The position numbers were made by a program, and so were the translations under genes. The notes beneath the pieces were generated by a model. It ran no database searches and was not told the DNA's origin. It was given only the letters and a program-made list of their open reading frames with translations. A DNA stretch of 64,000 bases from Pseudomonadota bacterium. GTDB taxonomy: Bacteria; Desulfobacterota; Desulfobacteria; Desulfobacterales; RPRI01. The stretch lies in assembly GCA_018817425.1 (NCBI GenBank), contig JAHITX010000060.1, forward strand, positions 20,848-84,847, read 5' to 3'. This document shows positions 27,333 through 36,536 of the stretch, piece by piece; position 1 is the stretch's first letter, and each line of letters starts with the position of its first letter.

Positions 27333-29090
27333 ATGTCTATTCTTGAAAATTTAAAACCGAAATTCTGGAATTACAGTGATGTGGCCGCAGGCCCGCATAA
27401 GCATCTTTTCAACTTCAGGCGTATGTGGAAGATTGCGGTTTTGGTAATATCCATGGTAGCGATAATACCACTGGTTTCGATTACACTCATAGATTATAAA
27501 GTAACCCAGAATGCGGTAGAAACTGATTCTTTATTGCGTACAGCCCGTCTTGTTTCAAATACCTGGCGCACTGTTTCGTTTTTTCTTGTAGAGCGAAGAG
27601 CCGCCCTTGATTTTGTTGTACGGGATAATAGATTTGATTCATTGTGTGATGCAAAAAGGCTTTCCGAAATCCTGAATAATCTGAAAAAGGGATTTGGAGG
27701 TTTCATTGATATTGGTGTAATTGATTCAAACGGGATGCAAAGGGCCTATGCCGGACCCTATAAACTGCATGGTATAAATTACCGTGACCAGAGCTGGTTT
27801 AAGGATGTAACCAGCAAGGGAGTAAATATAAGCGATGTTTTCATGGGGTTCAGGCGTACCCCGCATATAGTTATTGCGGTCAGACACAACCTTTCAAAAG
27901 AATCTTTTTTTATTCTTCGTGCAACAATAGATACCGACAAATTTAATGATCTTCTATCCCAGCTTGAGGTAAGCGGTCTGGGGGATTCTTTTCTTATAAA
28001 TAAAGAAGGAGTTCTCCAGACACCTTCAAGAGATTACGGCAAGGTTTTGGATAAGATGCCTTTGCCAGTTCCTGAATTTTCCGAACACACCCGTGTTTAT
28101 GAACAAACATACCAGGACAAAGCGCTTGTAATAGGATATGATTACATTCATGACACGCCTTTTATTTTGATGATTGTTAAGCAAAAGGCCGAACTGATGA
28201 AGCCGTGGCAAAAAACCCGACTACAACTCATCGGGTTTCTTATTGCAAGCATAAGTGTTATAGTAGTTGTAATTTTAAGTGTTTCCACATACCTTGTAAA
28301 CAGAATACTCCTTGCCGACCAGAAGCGCATTCTGACCCTGCACGAGGTTGAATATTCAAATAAAATGGCCTCAATCGGCAGGCTTGCCGCCGGAGTGGCG
28401 CATGAAATTAATAACCCTCTTGCGGTTATAAATGAAAAAGTCGGGCTTATTAAAGACATGCTCACATTCAAAGGCGATATTAAAGAAAATAAAAGATTAA
28501 TTGAGCTTTCCAACTCGGCCCTTTATTCTGTGGACAGATGCGGGACAATTACAAAACGCCTGTTAAATTTTGCACGTCACCTTGATGTTAAAATCCAGCA
28601 GGTAGATATTGGTGAAGTGATAAAAGATGTTTTGGGGTTTTTAAGTAAAGAAGCGGAATACAGGAGTATTAAAGTCTCAGTAAGCGTTTTGAGTAATATC
28701 CCACAATTTGAAAGTGACAGAGGAAAACTTCAGCAAATATTTCTAAATATTGTAAACAATGCATTTGCAGCCGTAAAAGACGGCGGTAAAATTGATATTA
28801 CCGCAAAGCGCGAAGGGACTGATTTGATTTCAGTAACTTTTACAGATAATGGTCAGGGTATTCCTAAATCGGATCTGAAAAAAGTGTTTGAACCGTTTTT
28901 TTCGACCAAAACCAAACAGGGAGGAACGGGGCTCGGCCTTTCCATAACTTACGGGCTTGTGCAGGAATTGGGCGGAAGTATAGGTGTTCAGAGTGAAGTG
29001 GGGAAAGGAACAAGTTTTGTTGTAACCCTTCCGCTTAAGATGGAAAAGAAGGAGGGAAAAGACAGTGAAAATCTTGCTAGTAGACGATGA
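27333..29090 (+). CDS. Cache-domain membrane sensor histidine kinase
   Basis: A 585-aa kinase. TM1 is at about 32-54, followed by a periplasmic double-Cache-like sensor (about 55-305) with the segment AGPYKLHGINYRDQSWFKD...ISDVFMGFRRTPHIVIAVR, which is shared with the kinases at 36537 and 39131. TM2 is at about 300-325. HisKA follows with the phospho-acceptor GVAHEINNPLA, and the HATPase domain has N-box NIVNNA, DNGQGIP, FEPFFSTK and GTGLGLSITYGL, all intact. It overlaps the next receiver gene by 26 bp, so the two are coupled. The ligand is unknown. Confidence 0.93.
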   Translation: MSILENLKPKFWNYSDVAAGPHKHLFNFRRMWKIAVLVISMVAIIPLVSITLIDYKVTQNAVETDSLLRTARLVSNTWRTVSFFLVERRAALDFVVRDNRFDSLCDAKRLSEILNNLKKGFGGFIDIGVIDSNGMQRAYAGPYKLHGINYRDQSWFKDVTSKGVNISDVFMGFRRTPHIVIAVRHNLSKESFFILRATIDTDKFNDLLSQLEVSGLGDSFLINKEGVLQTPSRDYGKVLDKMPLPVPEFSEHTRVYEQTYQDKALVIGYDYIHDTPFILMIVKQKAELMKPWQKTRLQLIGFLIASISVIVVVILSVSTYLVNRILLADQKRILTLHEVEYSNKMASIGRLAAGVAHEINNPLAVINEKVGLIKDMLTFKGDIKENKRLIELSNSALYSVDRCGTITKRLLNFARHLDVKIQQVDIGEVIKDVLGFLSKEAEYRSIKVSVSVLSNIPQFESDRGKLQQIFLNIVNNAFAAVKDGGKIDITAKREGTDLISVTFTDNGQGIPKSDLKKVFEPFFSTKTKQGGTGLGLSITYGLVQELGGSIGVQSEVGKGTSFVVTLPLKMEKKEGKDSENLASRR

Positions 29091-29430
29091 GAAAGAGCTG
29101 GTGTCGACTCTTGCGGAACGTCTTTCTTTAAGGGATATTGAGGCGGATTGGGTTACCAGTGGAGATGCCGCTATAAAAAAATGTGAAACCAAAACTTATG
29201 ATATAGCTGTTCTCGATATCAAGATGCCTAAAATTGGTGGAATTGAACTTAAGAAAAAACTGGATTCAAAGAATCCCGGTTTGAAATATATCTTTGTAAC
29301 GGGCCACGGGTCTGAAGATGATTATATGACAGCATGTGGCGAAACAGGGGCCGAATATTATCTTGTAAAACCAGTTAATATTGATGATCTTATAGTAAAA
29401 ATGAACGATGTTATGCTAAAAAAGGCGTAG
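29065..29430 (+). CDS. Single-domain response regulator (receiver only)
   Basis: A 121-aa protein consisting of one receiver domain with no output domain: VKILLVDDEKELV (acidic pair), phospho-Asp in VLDIKMPK, the T/S position in FVTGHGS and the lysine in YLVKPVN. It overlaps the end of the preceding kinase gene, its likely phosphodonor, and is followed 8 bp later by a kinase-like protein without a recognisable ATPase domain. A CheY- or Spo0F-like relay role is inferred. Confidence 0.92.
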   Translation: MKILLVDDEKELVSTLAERLSLRDIEADWVTSGDAAIKKCETKTYDIAVLDIKMPKIGGIELKKKLDSKNPGLKYIFVTGHGSEDDYMTACGETGAEYYLVKPVNIDDLIVKMNDVMLKKA

Positions 29431-29438
29431 GTGTAATA

Positions 29439-30089
29439 TTGGCATCAAAAATGGGTATAAATGGTGAAAATGCCCTTAAATTTTTTGGGAATATGACAGC
29501 ATCGATTTCTCATGAAGTAAAAAACGTGCTTGCGATTATCAATGAAAATGCCGGTCTTCTAGGGGATCTTTGTATAATGGCTGAAAAAGGGCTTCCTATT
29601 GATCCGGGCCGCTTTAGTGCCGTTGCGGAAAAAGTAATAAAACAGGTTCAGCGGGGTGATGTGATTATAAGAAGGCTTAACAATTTTGCCCATAGTGTTG
29701 ATGAACCGGATTGTGATTTTGATGTAAATGATATACTTGTTTTGGTCTTGGATCTTTCCGAGAGAATAGCTTTGATGAGCGGGATTAAACTTGAAACCAA
29801 TAGAACAGCAGATCCTGTTATTATAAATGCCAATCCCTTTTTATTTGAAACTCTTATATGGTTTTTTCTTGATTATGCCATGAATGTCATTGTTGGAAAA
29901 GAAAAAACCATTTGTATTACAGCTGAAAAAAATTCCGATAATGTTGTTATAACTTTTTCCAAATTAAAAGGACTTCCCGGAATTCAAGCAGATGAATTTC
30001 CAGGAGAGCGTGAAAAATCCCTTCTTACCGCCCTGAATGCAATAACGGTAATTGATGCCGATTCAGAAAAGATAATTATAAAATTATAA
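29439..30089 (+). CDS. Histidine-kinase-like phosphotransfer protein with degenerate ATPase domain
   Basis: A 216-aa soluble protein starting at TTG 29439 (AGGTG lies 5 nt upstream; the ATG at 29451 is too far from it). Residues about 12-85 form a HisKA-like helical hairpin with an intact histidine motif, SISHEVKNVLAIINENA. Residues about 90-216 occupy the place of a HATPase domain but lack a recognisable N-box, DxGxG and GxGLG motifs (e.g. FFLDYAMNVIVG where NLLxNA is expected). It may act as a histidine phosphotransfer (ShpA/Spo0B-like) protein or as a phosphatase for the adjacent receiver. It directly follows kinase and receiver genes in one operon. Confidence 0.75.
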   Translation: MASKMGINGENALKFFGNMTASISHEVKNVLAIINENAGLLGDLCIMAEKGLPIDPGRFSAVAEKVIKQVQRGDVIIRRLNNFAHSVDEPDCDFDVNDILVLVLDLSERIALMSGIKLETNRTADPVIINANPFLFETLIWFFLDYAMNVIVGKEKTICITAEKNSDNVVITFSKLKGLPGIQADEFPGEREKSLLTALNAITVIDADSEKIIIKL

Positions 30090-30173
30090 CCCTTTGTTTC
30101 AACCCCATGTCAGTCGTTTTCCAAATCATATTTTTTAGTCTAAATACAGATTTCTTGTAAAATCATAAAAACT

Positions 30174-30204
30174 ACAGGCCTCCCGGTTAAAAAAGGAGGC
30201 CTGT
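30174..30204 (-). terminator. Strong hairpin terminator between convergent operons
   Basis: A perfect 10-bp stem, ACAGGCCTCC (30174-30183) and GGAGGCCTGT (30195-30204), with an 11-nt loop. Read on the minus strand it is followed by AGTTTTTATGATTTT, a fair T-rich tract, so it should terminate the TauE operon. It may also stop the plus-strand kinase operon that ends at 30089. Confidence 0.75.
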
Positions 30205-30250
30205 ATGGATATTGAACAATTTAAGATATTAATTGGATATAACGGGTTAG

Positions 30251-30937
30251 TTAGTGTCCAAGCCTTAAGCCCCAACCTTCAAACATGAACATGATACCAA
30301 AGCCATACCACATTGTGTAAATAACATAAAATACGAGGGAGAAAACAACCATACCAGCTTTTTCTGAAATATTTTGCGGAACTATTTTATAGTAATTATA
30401 AGAGCATTCAACTCCCTTTTTTGTTATGGAAGAAACAAGTTTCATTTCCTTGAATTTTTTCTGTTTGCCAAGCTCTTCCTGCATCAGCTTTAAAGCTGAA
30501 TGCCAGTTAAACATTATCTTTCTTTCATTATAGCCATATTTTTCAGAAAGGGCCTGTCCATTGTTGTTAAACATATTATCAGCATCTTCAAGGCAGTTTC
30601 CCAAAATCTTATTAAAATTACCATTGATGCTTAATTGAGTTCCTGACACATTTGCTTCAGCGCCTCCTTTTATAAAAAGAAGGGCTGCTTCCTCTGCCTG
30701 CTTAGGTTCTTTCATTTCCAAAATCACGGAAATCGAATCATTATTGTATGTTTCGATTTCACTTTTAAGTTTGGGTATGTAGTAGGCTGAGCCTTTTGAT
30801 ATGGTATTATATAGTGAATCAAGGTAATTTAAAGCATTTTTACCTTCGAATATGGGGCAAAACATAATTGTCAGAACAACAAAAAATGCGACCAGCAACC
30901 CAACCCCGCCAAAAAATTCCTTTTTATCTGCTATCAT
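30251..30937 (-). CDS. Unknown envelope protein with two membrane segments, paired with TauE
   Basis: A 228-aa protein I cannot assign. TM1 is at about 12-30 (GVGLLVAFFVVLTIMFCPIF). A hydrophilic middle of about 165 residues is predicted to be periplasmic and contains several charged helices. TM2 is near the C-terminus (about 195-220, MVVFSLVFYVIYTMWYGFGI). It begins one base after the stop of the TauE/SafE gene, so the two are co-translated and the product may be an accessory subunit of the exporter. The second TauE gene in this window (41690) instead has a 98-aa membrane protein as neighbour. Confidence 0.7.
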   Translation of the reverse strand: MIADKKEFFGGVGLLVAFFVVLTIMFCPIFEGKNALNYLDSLYNTISKGSAYYIPKLKSEIETYNNDSISVILEMKEPKQAEEAALLFIKGGAEANVSGTQLSINGNFNKILGNCLEDADNMFNNNGQALSEKYGYNERKIMFNWHSALKLMQEELGKQKKFKEMKLVSSITKKGVECSYNYYKIVPQNISEKAGMVVFSLVFYVIYTMWYGFGIMFMFEGWGLRLGH

Positions 30938-30938
30938 T

Positions 30939-32225
30939 TTATAAAGCCTCCTCTCCTTTGAGCTTTTTAATATTTTTAAAGAAGGTGCTTATAACCCATA
31001 CAGCAAAAAAGCCGATTACAATAAAAAATAAAACGTTTCCTATCATATCGAGTATTTTGCAGGTTTCTTTTGACAGGGTAATAAGCTTTATATCCGCAAG
31101 TTTACCGGGAAGAGCAAAAAAACGGTTGCTGAAGCCAGCCAGCACAGCCATTGCATAAAAACCTCTTATTGTTATACCTTTTACAACTTTGGTTGCCATG
31201 GCTCCAACCTGTATTCCTAAAAGAGAGCCGAGCAGCATACCCATTGCAAGAGTGTAGAAAATAAACCCGTAAATTGCATACTGGCTAATTGCGGCATATC
31301 CTGCTGTAAAAATAATCTGGAAGACATCAGTTCCAACTGTTGTAAGAGAAGATACCCCAAGAACATATACGAAGACCGGAAAAGTTAAAAAACCACCACC
31401 AACACCCATGATAGCTGCACAAAAACCTACAAGAGCTCCGCTTAATACAAGAAAAAGAGCCGATATTTTGCGTCCTCCGGGTACAAGACCTTCATCGAAA
31501 GTAATCATCGGAGGAATATTATATGACTGAATTTTCTTTGGAAGATTGCCAAGATCCATTCCTTCGGAATCTCCTCCATGGGCATCGCCTCCGGCATTTG
31601 GCGATTTTCTTGCCTGAAGAAAATCATAAAGAGAATATATTCCAAGAATACCGAGCATAACAACATATATTATTGTGATAAAAGCGTCACTCAATATGGG
31701 ATTTATATCATAGATAACACGGTTTATCACACCTCCTGTTGTTGCCCCGGCAACAGCGCCTATTATAAATATCAGACCCAGAGCTACTGAAATATTGCCA
31801 AGTTTTCTGTGAATAACCGATCCCATAATTGCTTTGGCAAAGATATGAAAAAGATCGGTTCCTACAGCAAGAATACCTTTTATTCCGGCACTCATAAGCG
31901 CGGGCGCAATTATAAAGCCTCCGCCTGCTCCGATACATCCTGTAATCAGGCCGGCGCATATGCCTATAAGTATTGATGCAACAAAGATAGTTGGTGTAAA
32001 AAAAGCCGGGCTATAGGCGGTTTTCCCTCCCAGAAATTCCGGAAGAGCTTCTCCCAACGGTTCTGCAAATGCAAAACCACCAAGAATAATTGGTATAATT
32101 AACAAACCCAGTATCACAAGCCTTTTTTTATCTCTTAAAATTACATTTGAGATATCAAGCTCCCATTTTGCGTGGGCTCGTGCGCCCATCATCATAAATT
32201 CCCCCCACTGCTTGAAAAAATTCAT
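30939..32225 (-). CDS. TauE/SafE-family anion (sulfite/sulfonate-type) exporter
   Basis: A 428-aa polytopic membrane protein with the two internally related TauE/SafE halves: GICAGLITGCIGAGGGFIIAPALMSAGI (about 97-125) and GFCAAIMGVGGGFLTFPVFVYVLGVSSLTTVGTDVF (about 265-300). A cytoplasmic N-terminal helix of about 35 residues and a hydrophilic loop (about 205-245) between the halves make it longer than the usual 250-350 aa. The family moves sulfite, sulfoacetate, taurine-derived and related anions; the substrate here is not known. It is the first gene of a two-gene operon with a candidate sigma-54 promoter at 32389-32404. Confidence 0.9.
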   Translation of the reverse strand: MNFFKQWGEFMMMGARAHAKWELDISNVILRDKKRLVILGLLIIPIILGGFAFAEPLGEALPEFLGGKTAYSPAFFTPTIFVASILIGICAGLITGCIGAGGGFIIAPALMSAGIKGILAVGTDLFHIFAKAIMGSVIHRKLGNISVALGLIFIIGAVAGATTGGVINRVIYDINPILSDAFITIIYVVMLGILGIYSLYDFLQARKSPNAGGDAHGGDSEGMDLGNLPKKIQSYNIPPMITFDEGLVPGGRKISALFLVLSGALVGFCAAIMGVGGGFLTFPVFVYVLGVSSLTTVGTDVFQIIFTAGYAAISQYAIYGFIFYTLAMGMLLGSLLGIQVGAMATKVVKGITIRGFYAMAVLAGFSNRFFALPGKLADIKLITLSKETCKILDMIGNVLFFIVIGFFAVWVISTFFKNIKKLKGEEAL

Positions 32226-32388
32226 ATTCTTTATGCTCCTTTTTACTTTTTATTGAAAAAACCCACTAAAATTATATAACTTTGCGTAGAAGTTGCTTCT
32301 ATAAAGAATTATTAAATCTAAATATCTAATTAAGCTTAAGCGGCCCGTATTTTCTAAAAAGAATTGTACTTAACAATTAAAAATGAAT

Positions 32389-32404
32389 AGCAAAATACAT
32401 ACCA
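32389..32404 (-). promoter_or_regulatory. Candidate sigma-54 promoter for the TauE operon
   Basis: On the minus strand TGGTATGTATTTTGCT has GG and GC exactly 10 bp apart and matches TGGCACG-N4-TTGCW at most key positions (TGG, A, G, TTGCT). It lies about 165 bp upstream of the TauE start at 32225. An NtrC-type activator is encoded in the same island (47459-48892). Confidence 0.5.
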
Positions 32405-32877
32405 TAAAACTTATATGTTTATATGTTAATAAAGCCATTATGCGATTAATTACAGTACTATACAATAAAGAAAGCAAAAACGATGGAAATATATAATAAA
32501 CAGTCAGTCAAACCAAGGCTATGGTTTATATATTTAAATATATAGATAAATATACATATAAATCATGAATAAAATAACAATAAAATTATGTTTCATATAT
32601 CCGAAATGTAATCGGCAGTGCATTTGTGGATCAGTTAAGATAAAAAACATGTCAGGATTTTTTACAATCTGTAAAGGATAATATTTCATATTCTATAGCA
32701 AGAGCTCTGTTTTGCAAGATAAAGTAACAGATAAAGTATGCACTCGTGAATAATATAAAATAATGTTGTTTTCTTAGCTGCTTGTTTTATATTTATAGAA
32801 AAAACATTGCTGTTTAACTCTATTCACGGCTAAAAATCTTTAGAATCAGTTAAATATATTGAATACTCTATAAGCCC

Positions 32878-32893
32878 AGGCATGCATTTGGCA
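32878..32893 (+). promoter_or_regulatory. Candidate sigma-54 promoter for the PEP-synthase-like gene
   Basis: AGGCATGCATTTGGCA on the plus strand keeps GG-N10-GC spacing (GG 32879-32880, GC 32891-32892) and resembles TGGCACG-N4-TTGCA with two mismatches. It is about 95 bp upstream of the ATG at 32988. Weaker than the site at 38666. Confidence 0.4.
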
Positions 32894-32987
32894 TATCAAA
32901 ACTTACGCAAATATTTTCGAATTGAAACATTAAGCTCCATGATGTAGAGTCAAAAAACTACCATTTTAACTTTATTATTAAAGTATT

Positions 32988-35588
32988 ATGATAAAATTTA
33001 CTGAAATTTATAATAAAATTTTTAAAAGAAATAAAATAAAATCGCCATATGATTTGCAACATCTTTTGAGTGAATTCAAATCCCGATATCACAACTTTAA
33101 ACTTCTATTAAGTTCCAACAATAAAGCACTTGATATTATGGCTGATATCGAGTTGCTTCTTGAAGGTAAAAAACCATTTGGCATGTCCCAGATAAAATCT
33201 CATTGTACTGCTGCATCGGTTAATGTTTATAAAATGTTAAAAAACTTTGATGAACTTGTCCCGGGAAAATACAGTGAATTGTTTTCCCGATTCAACGATA
33301 TACAGCAGGACATAAATAATATTGTTTCACAAAAAAAGTCTGCAACTGATCACAGACTAGTTATACCTCTTGTTTCAGTTAACAAAGATATGGCCGACTT
33401 TATCGGAAGTAAAATGGCTAATATCGGAGAAATAAAAAACAGACTTAATATACTAGTGCCATCAGGTTTTGTTGTTACTTCTGCGGCCTATGATAAACTG
33501 ATTTCACATAATGATCTCCAGGCTGAGATAGAAAGGCTTTTTCAGACAACCGACACCGATAATATGGAACAACTTTATACTTTGTCTTCAAAGATCCGGC
33601 AAATGATTATGAGATCTGAAGTGCCTGATGAACTTGAAGATTCCATTATTAAATCCGTTTACGACATAGAATATATCAGGGGCAGGAAAATACGCTTTGC
33701 TTTAAGAAGCAGTGCTATCGGAGAGGATACTGCTAAAAACACATTTGCAGGTCTTTATCACTCAGAATTAAATGTTGGTGTCGACAATATTATTGACGCA
33801 TATAAAACTGTGATAGCAGGAAAGTATTCGCTTCCAGCTATTACATACAGGCTGGAAAGAGGGTTTCGGGATGAAGATATTCAAATGCCGGTTGGTTGCA
33901 TGGAAATGGTGGATGCTGTTTCGGGAGGAGTATTATATTCAAGAAACCCTTTGGATATGAGTGATGATTATATTTTTATTAATTCAGCATGGGGTTTGCC
34001 CAAGTCGGTTGTTGACGGAAGTATTGATTGCGACCTTTTTGTCGTTTCAAAAAAACCGCCGATTACGCTTGTACATGAAGATATAAAAGTAAAATCAAAA
34101 AAGTTTGTCTGCTTTTACGAAGAAGGCGTATGCCGCATGGATAATACCGGAGAATCAAAAGATCTTCCCTCTTTGACCAGGGAACAGATGTATAGTTTAT
34201 GCAACATGGCGCTTGCGATAGAAAAATATTACTGCTCGCCACAAGATATTGAATGGGCGGTTGACGGCAAAGGGTCGATTTATCTGCTTCAGTGTCGGCC
34301 ATTACAGGTATCGGAAAAATATAAAGAGGTTGTGTTTCAGGATCATGCAAAAAAGGATGCAACCGTTTTAGTTAAAGGAGGCATTACCGCAAGCCCAGGA
34401 GTAGCATCCGGAAAAGTTTTTCATGTTGATAAGGCAGTTGATATTTTAAAATTTCCGGAAGGAGCCGTGCTTGTAGCAAGGCAGGCGTTGCCGGCATGGG
34501 CGCCTCTTTTAAACAGAGCTTCTGCTGTTATTACTGAACAGGGAGGTTTTGCCGGTCATCTTGCAAATGTTGCCCGGGAAACGGAAGTGCCTGCTCTTTT
34601 CGGTGTCCCCATGGTTTATGATAAATTAAAAGATGATGAAATTGTAACGGTTGATGCAAACTGCCTTGCCATCCATGCCGGAATAATAAAATGTCTGTCG
34701 GATCCTTTTGAGAAACAGAATAATCTTATGCATAACAGCCCTGTTTATGATGTTCTGAAAAAAGTAAGCAGGCACATTGTTCCTCTTAGCCTTCTTGATC
34801 CTGATTCGCGTGGCTTTAAACCTTTAAATTGCATATCCTTGCACGATATCACCCGGTTTATACATGAAAAATCAGTGCATGAGATGTTTAATTTCGGGAA
34901 GGAACATAACTTTTCAGAGCGTTCAGGAAAACGGCTTGTGGATAAAATCCCGATGCAGTGGTGGGTTTTAAATCTGGATGATGGGTTTAAAGAAGAAGTT
35001 GTTGGAAAGTTCGTTCATCTTGATAATATTATATCTATTCCAATGCTTGCAATATGGGAAGGAATCACTTCGATTAAATGGGATGGGCCTCCTCCTGTTG
35101 ATGGGAAAGGACTTGCCAATGTGATGTTTGAAGCCACTTTAAATCCTGCTCTGACAACCGGTCTTCGATCCAAATATGCTGAAAAAAATTACTTCATGAT
35201 ATCTAAGTCGTTTTGCAGTCTAAGTTCAAGGCTGGGTTTTCACTTTTCCACAATAGAAAGTATTGTATGTGACCGGGAAGGAGAAAATTATATCAGTTTT
35301 CAGTTTAAAGGTGGTGCAGCTGATCATGACAGAAAACTCAAAAGAGTCCTGTTTCTTGCGGAAATACTGGAAAGATACGGCTTCAGAGTAAGCGTTAAAA
35401 AAGACAGCCTGTTTTCAAGGGTAGACAACAGAGAAAGAGTATTTATGGAACAGCGCCTTAAAATACTGGGCTATCTGACAATTCACACAAGACAGATTGA
35501 TATGATTATGTCAAAAGAGTCCGCTGTAAATCATTACAAAAAGAAATATTTCGCAGATATTGAGAAGATAATAGGTGCCGAAGGCTAA
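32988..35588 (+). CDS. PEP-synthase-like ATP-grasp/phosphohistidine-domain protein with a distinct C-terminal domain (copy A)
   Basis: An 866-aa protein. Residues 1 to about 125 are a helical region. About 130-440 is the PPDK/PEP-synthase ATP-grasp domain (FIGSKMANIGEI, LRSSAIGEDTAKNTFAGLYHSELNV, CSPQDIEWAV, LLQCRPL). About 465-545 is the swivelling phosphohistidine domain, with the catalytic His in ITEQGGFAGHLANVARE. The PEP/pyruvate-binding TIM barrel of true PEP synthase is absent. In its place is a C-terminal region of about 300 residues with SLHDITR, SSRLGFHFS, NYISFQFKGGAAD and HTRQIDMIM, shared with the paralog at 44747. It should make a phospho-His from ATP, but the acceptor is unknown (compare rifampicin phosphotransferase, which has the same two modules). 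It is divergent from TauE. Confidence 0.85.
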   Translation: MIKFTEIYNKIFKRNKIKSPYDLQHLLSEFKSRYHNFKLLLSSNNKALDIMADIELLLEGKKPFGMSQIKSHCTAASVNVYKMLKNFDELVPGKYSELFSRFNDIQQDINNIVSQKKSATDHRLVIPLVSVNKDMADFIGSKMANIGEIKNRLNILVPSGFVVTSAAYDKLISHNDLQAEIERLFQTTDTDNMEQLYTLSSKIRQMIMRSEVPDELEDSIIKSVYDIEYIRGRKIRFALRSSAIGEDTAKNTFAGLYHSELNVGVDNIIDAYKTVIAGKYSLPAITYRLERGFRDEDIQMPVGCMEMVDAVSGGVLYSRNPLDMSDDYIFINSAWGLPKSVVDGSIDCDLFVVSKKPPITLVHEDIKVKSKKFVCFYEEGVCRMDNTGESKDLPSLTREQMYSLCNMALAIEKYYCSPQDIEWAVDGKGSIYLLQCRPLQVSEKYKEVVFQDHAKKDATVLVKGGITASPGVASGKVFHVDKAVDILKFPEGAVLVARQALPAWAPLLNRASAVITEQGGFAGHLANVARETEVPALFGVPMVYDKLKDDEIVTVDANCLAIHAGIIKCLSDPFEKQNNLMHNSPVYDVLKKVSRHIVPLSLLDPDSRGFKPLNCISLHDITRFIHEKSVHEMFNFGKEHNFSERSGKRLVDKIPMQWWVLNLDDGFKEEVVGKFVHLDNIISIPMLAIWEGITSIKWDGPPPVDGKGLANVMFEATLNPALTTGLRSKYAEKNYFMISKSFCSLSSRLGFHFSTIESIVCDREGENYISFQFKGGAADHDRKLKRVLFLAEILERYGFRVSVKKDSLFSRVDNRERVFMEQRLKILGYLTIHTRQIDMIMSKESAVNHYKKKYFADIEKIIGAEG

Positions 35589-35606
35589 AGCTTTGTTAAG
35601 CGCTTA

Positions 35607-36035
35607 TCAGTAACTTTCGGATTTACCCCTATTTTCTTCAAGGCGGGTTATTTTTCCTTCCTGAATTTTTTTTCTTTTATAGGCGTCTTCGAGCTTATAT
35701 AGCAATTCATCAACATCGGTTGGTTTCATCAGATAGTCAAAAGCTCCAAGTTCCATTCCCTCAACAGCAACCTCAACGTTCGCATGCCCCGTCAGCATAA
35801 CTACTTCAACAAGGGGCTTTATCTTTTTAATTTCTCTTAATGTCTGTATGCCGTCCATGCCCTGCATTTTTACATCCAGAACAACAAGATCCGGTGGAGA
35901 CTCTTTTAAAATTGTAAGTGCCTCTTCTCCGCTATATACTCCACTTGCCTTTACCTTTCTCTTTAACAACCTTTTTAACAATGTGTCTAAAAACTCTTTT
36001 TCATCATCTACTATAAGAACGCTGAATTCGTACAC
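35607..36035 (-). CDS. Single-domain response regulator with charged C-terminal tail
   Basis: 142 aa from GTG 36035, which has a strong SD (AGGAGG, 8 nt spacing); upstream in-frame codons overlap the previous gene and are unlikely to be used. It has one receiver domain (VLIVDDEKEFLDTLLKRLL, phospho-Asp in VLDVKMQG, LTGHAN, LMKPTDV) plus a 25-residue charged tail (DAYKRKKIQEGKITRLEE), and no output domain. Its closest relatives in the window are the receivers at 40812 and 44346, which share the KRR..A.GV.SGEEAL and LTGHA..E..VEG..LGAFDYL pattern. It is the last gene of the kinase-receiver-receiver operon. Confidence 0.9.
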   Translation of the reverse strand: MYEFSVLIVDDEKEFLDTLLKRLLKRKVKASGVYSGEEALTILKESPPDLVVLDVKMQGMDGIQTLREIKKIKPLVEVVMLTGHANVEVAVEGMELGAFDYLMKPTDVDELLYKLEDAYKRKKIQEGKITRLEENRGKSESY

Positions 36036-36036
36036 T

Positions 36037-36459
36037 TTAATTGCCTCCTGCCTTTGAGCAAACCTGTATGATCTTATTAAACAAATCTTCAAAATCACAC
36101 GGCTTTGTGAGATATTCAGCAGCGCCGTAATTAACAGCTTCTTCCGACGCAGCCTCCGATCCGTGTCCTGTCAGTATTATTACCGGAAGTTCCGGAGTCA
36201 TTTTCCCGAAAATTTTCAAAACCTCGATTCCATCCATATCTTCCATCTTAAGATCAAGAACCGCTACATCAAAATCGGTTTTTCGCATAGCCCTGAGCGC
36301 TTCTGTTCCTGAAAAAGCTTTTGTTACATCAAAATTTCTTTTTGAAAGTCTTTTGGCAATAACATTGACAAAGTCTTTTTCATCATCCACAAACAATACC
36401 TTGATAGGGTCATTATTTTTATCGGGTTCTGCATTTATGCTTTGTTTTCTTTCCGCCAT
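36037..36459 (-). CDS. Single-domain response regulator
   Basis: A 140-aa protein with a short hydrophilic N-terminus (about 18 residues) and one receiver domain: VLFVDDEKDFVNVIAKRLS, phospho-Asp in VLDLKMED, LTGHGSEA, LTKPCD. There is no DNA-binding or enzymatic output domain. The stop lies two bases from the GTG of the next receiver gene. It is the likely direct partner of the upstream Cache kinase, with the second receiver as an alternative acceptor. Confidence 0.92.
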   Translation of the reverse strand: MAERKQSINAEPDKNNDPIKVLFVDDEKDFVNVIAKRLSKRNFDVTKAFSGTEALRAMRKTDFDVAVLDLKMEDMDGIEVLKIFGKMTPELPVIILTGHGSEAASEEAVNYGAAEYLTKPCDFEDLFNKIIQVCSKAGGN

Positions 36460-36536
36460 TTTAAATTACCTGTTCTTGCTCCAGCAAAGTATCCATCGCC
36501 TACGATGGCTCTTATGTCTATCGAAAAAACCGCTTA

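Larger units (their letters stand above)
32226..32987. other. Long AT-rich intergenic region between divergent TauE and PEP-synthase-like genes
   Basis: About 760 bp, very AT-rich, with several TATATA-type stretches and no open frame of note. It contains two -24/-12-like elements, one for each divergent gene (entered separately). I see no RNA gene or repeat array. The length suggests regulatory DNA, possibly with activator sites between the two promoters. Confidence 0.5.

Noticed and set aside
32400..32600. AT-rich tract with TATATA repeats as a possible replication origin or repeat array
   Set aside because: No DnaA-box cluster or regular repeat period could be found; it fits better as a promoter-rich intergenic region.
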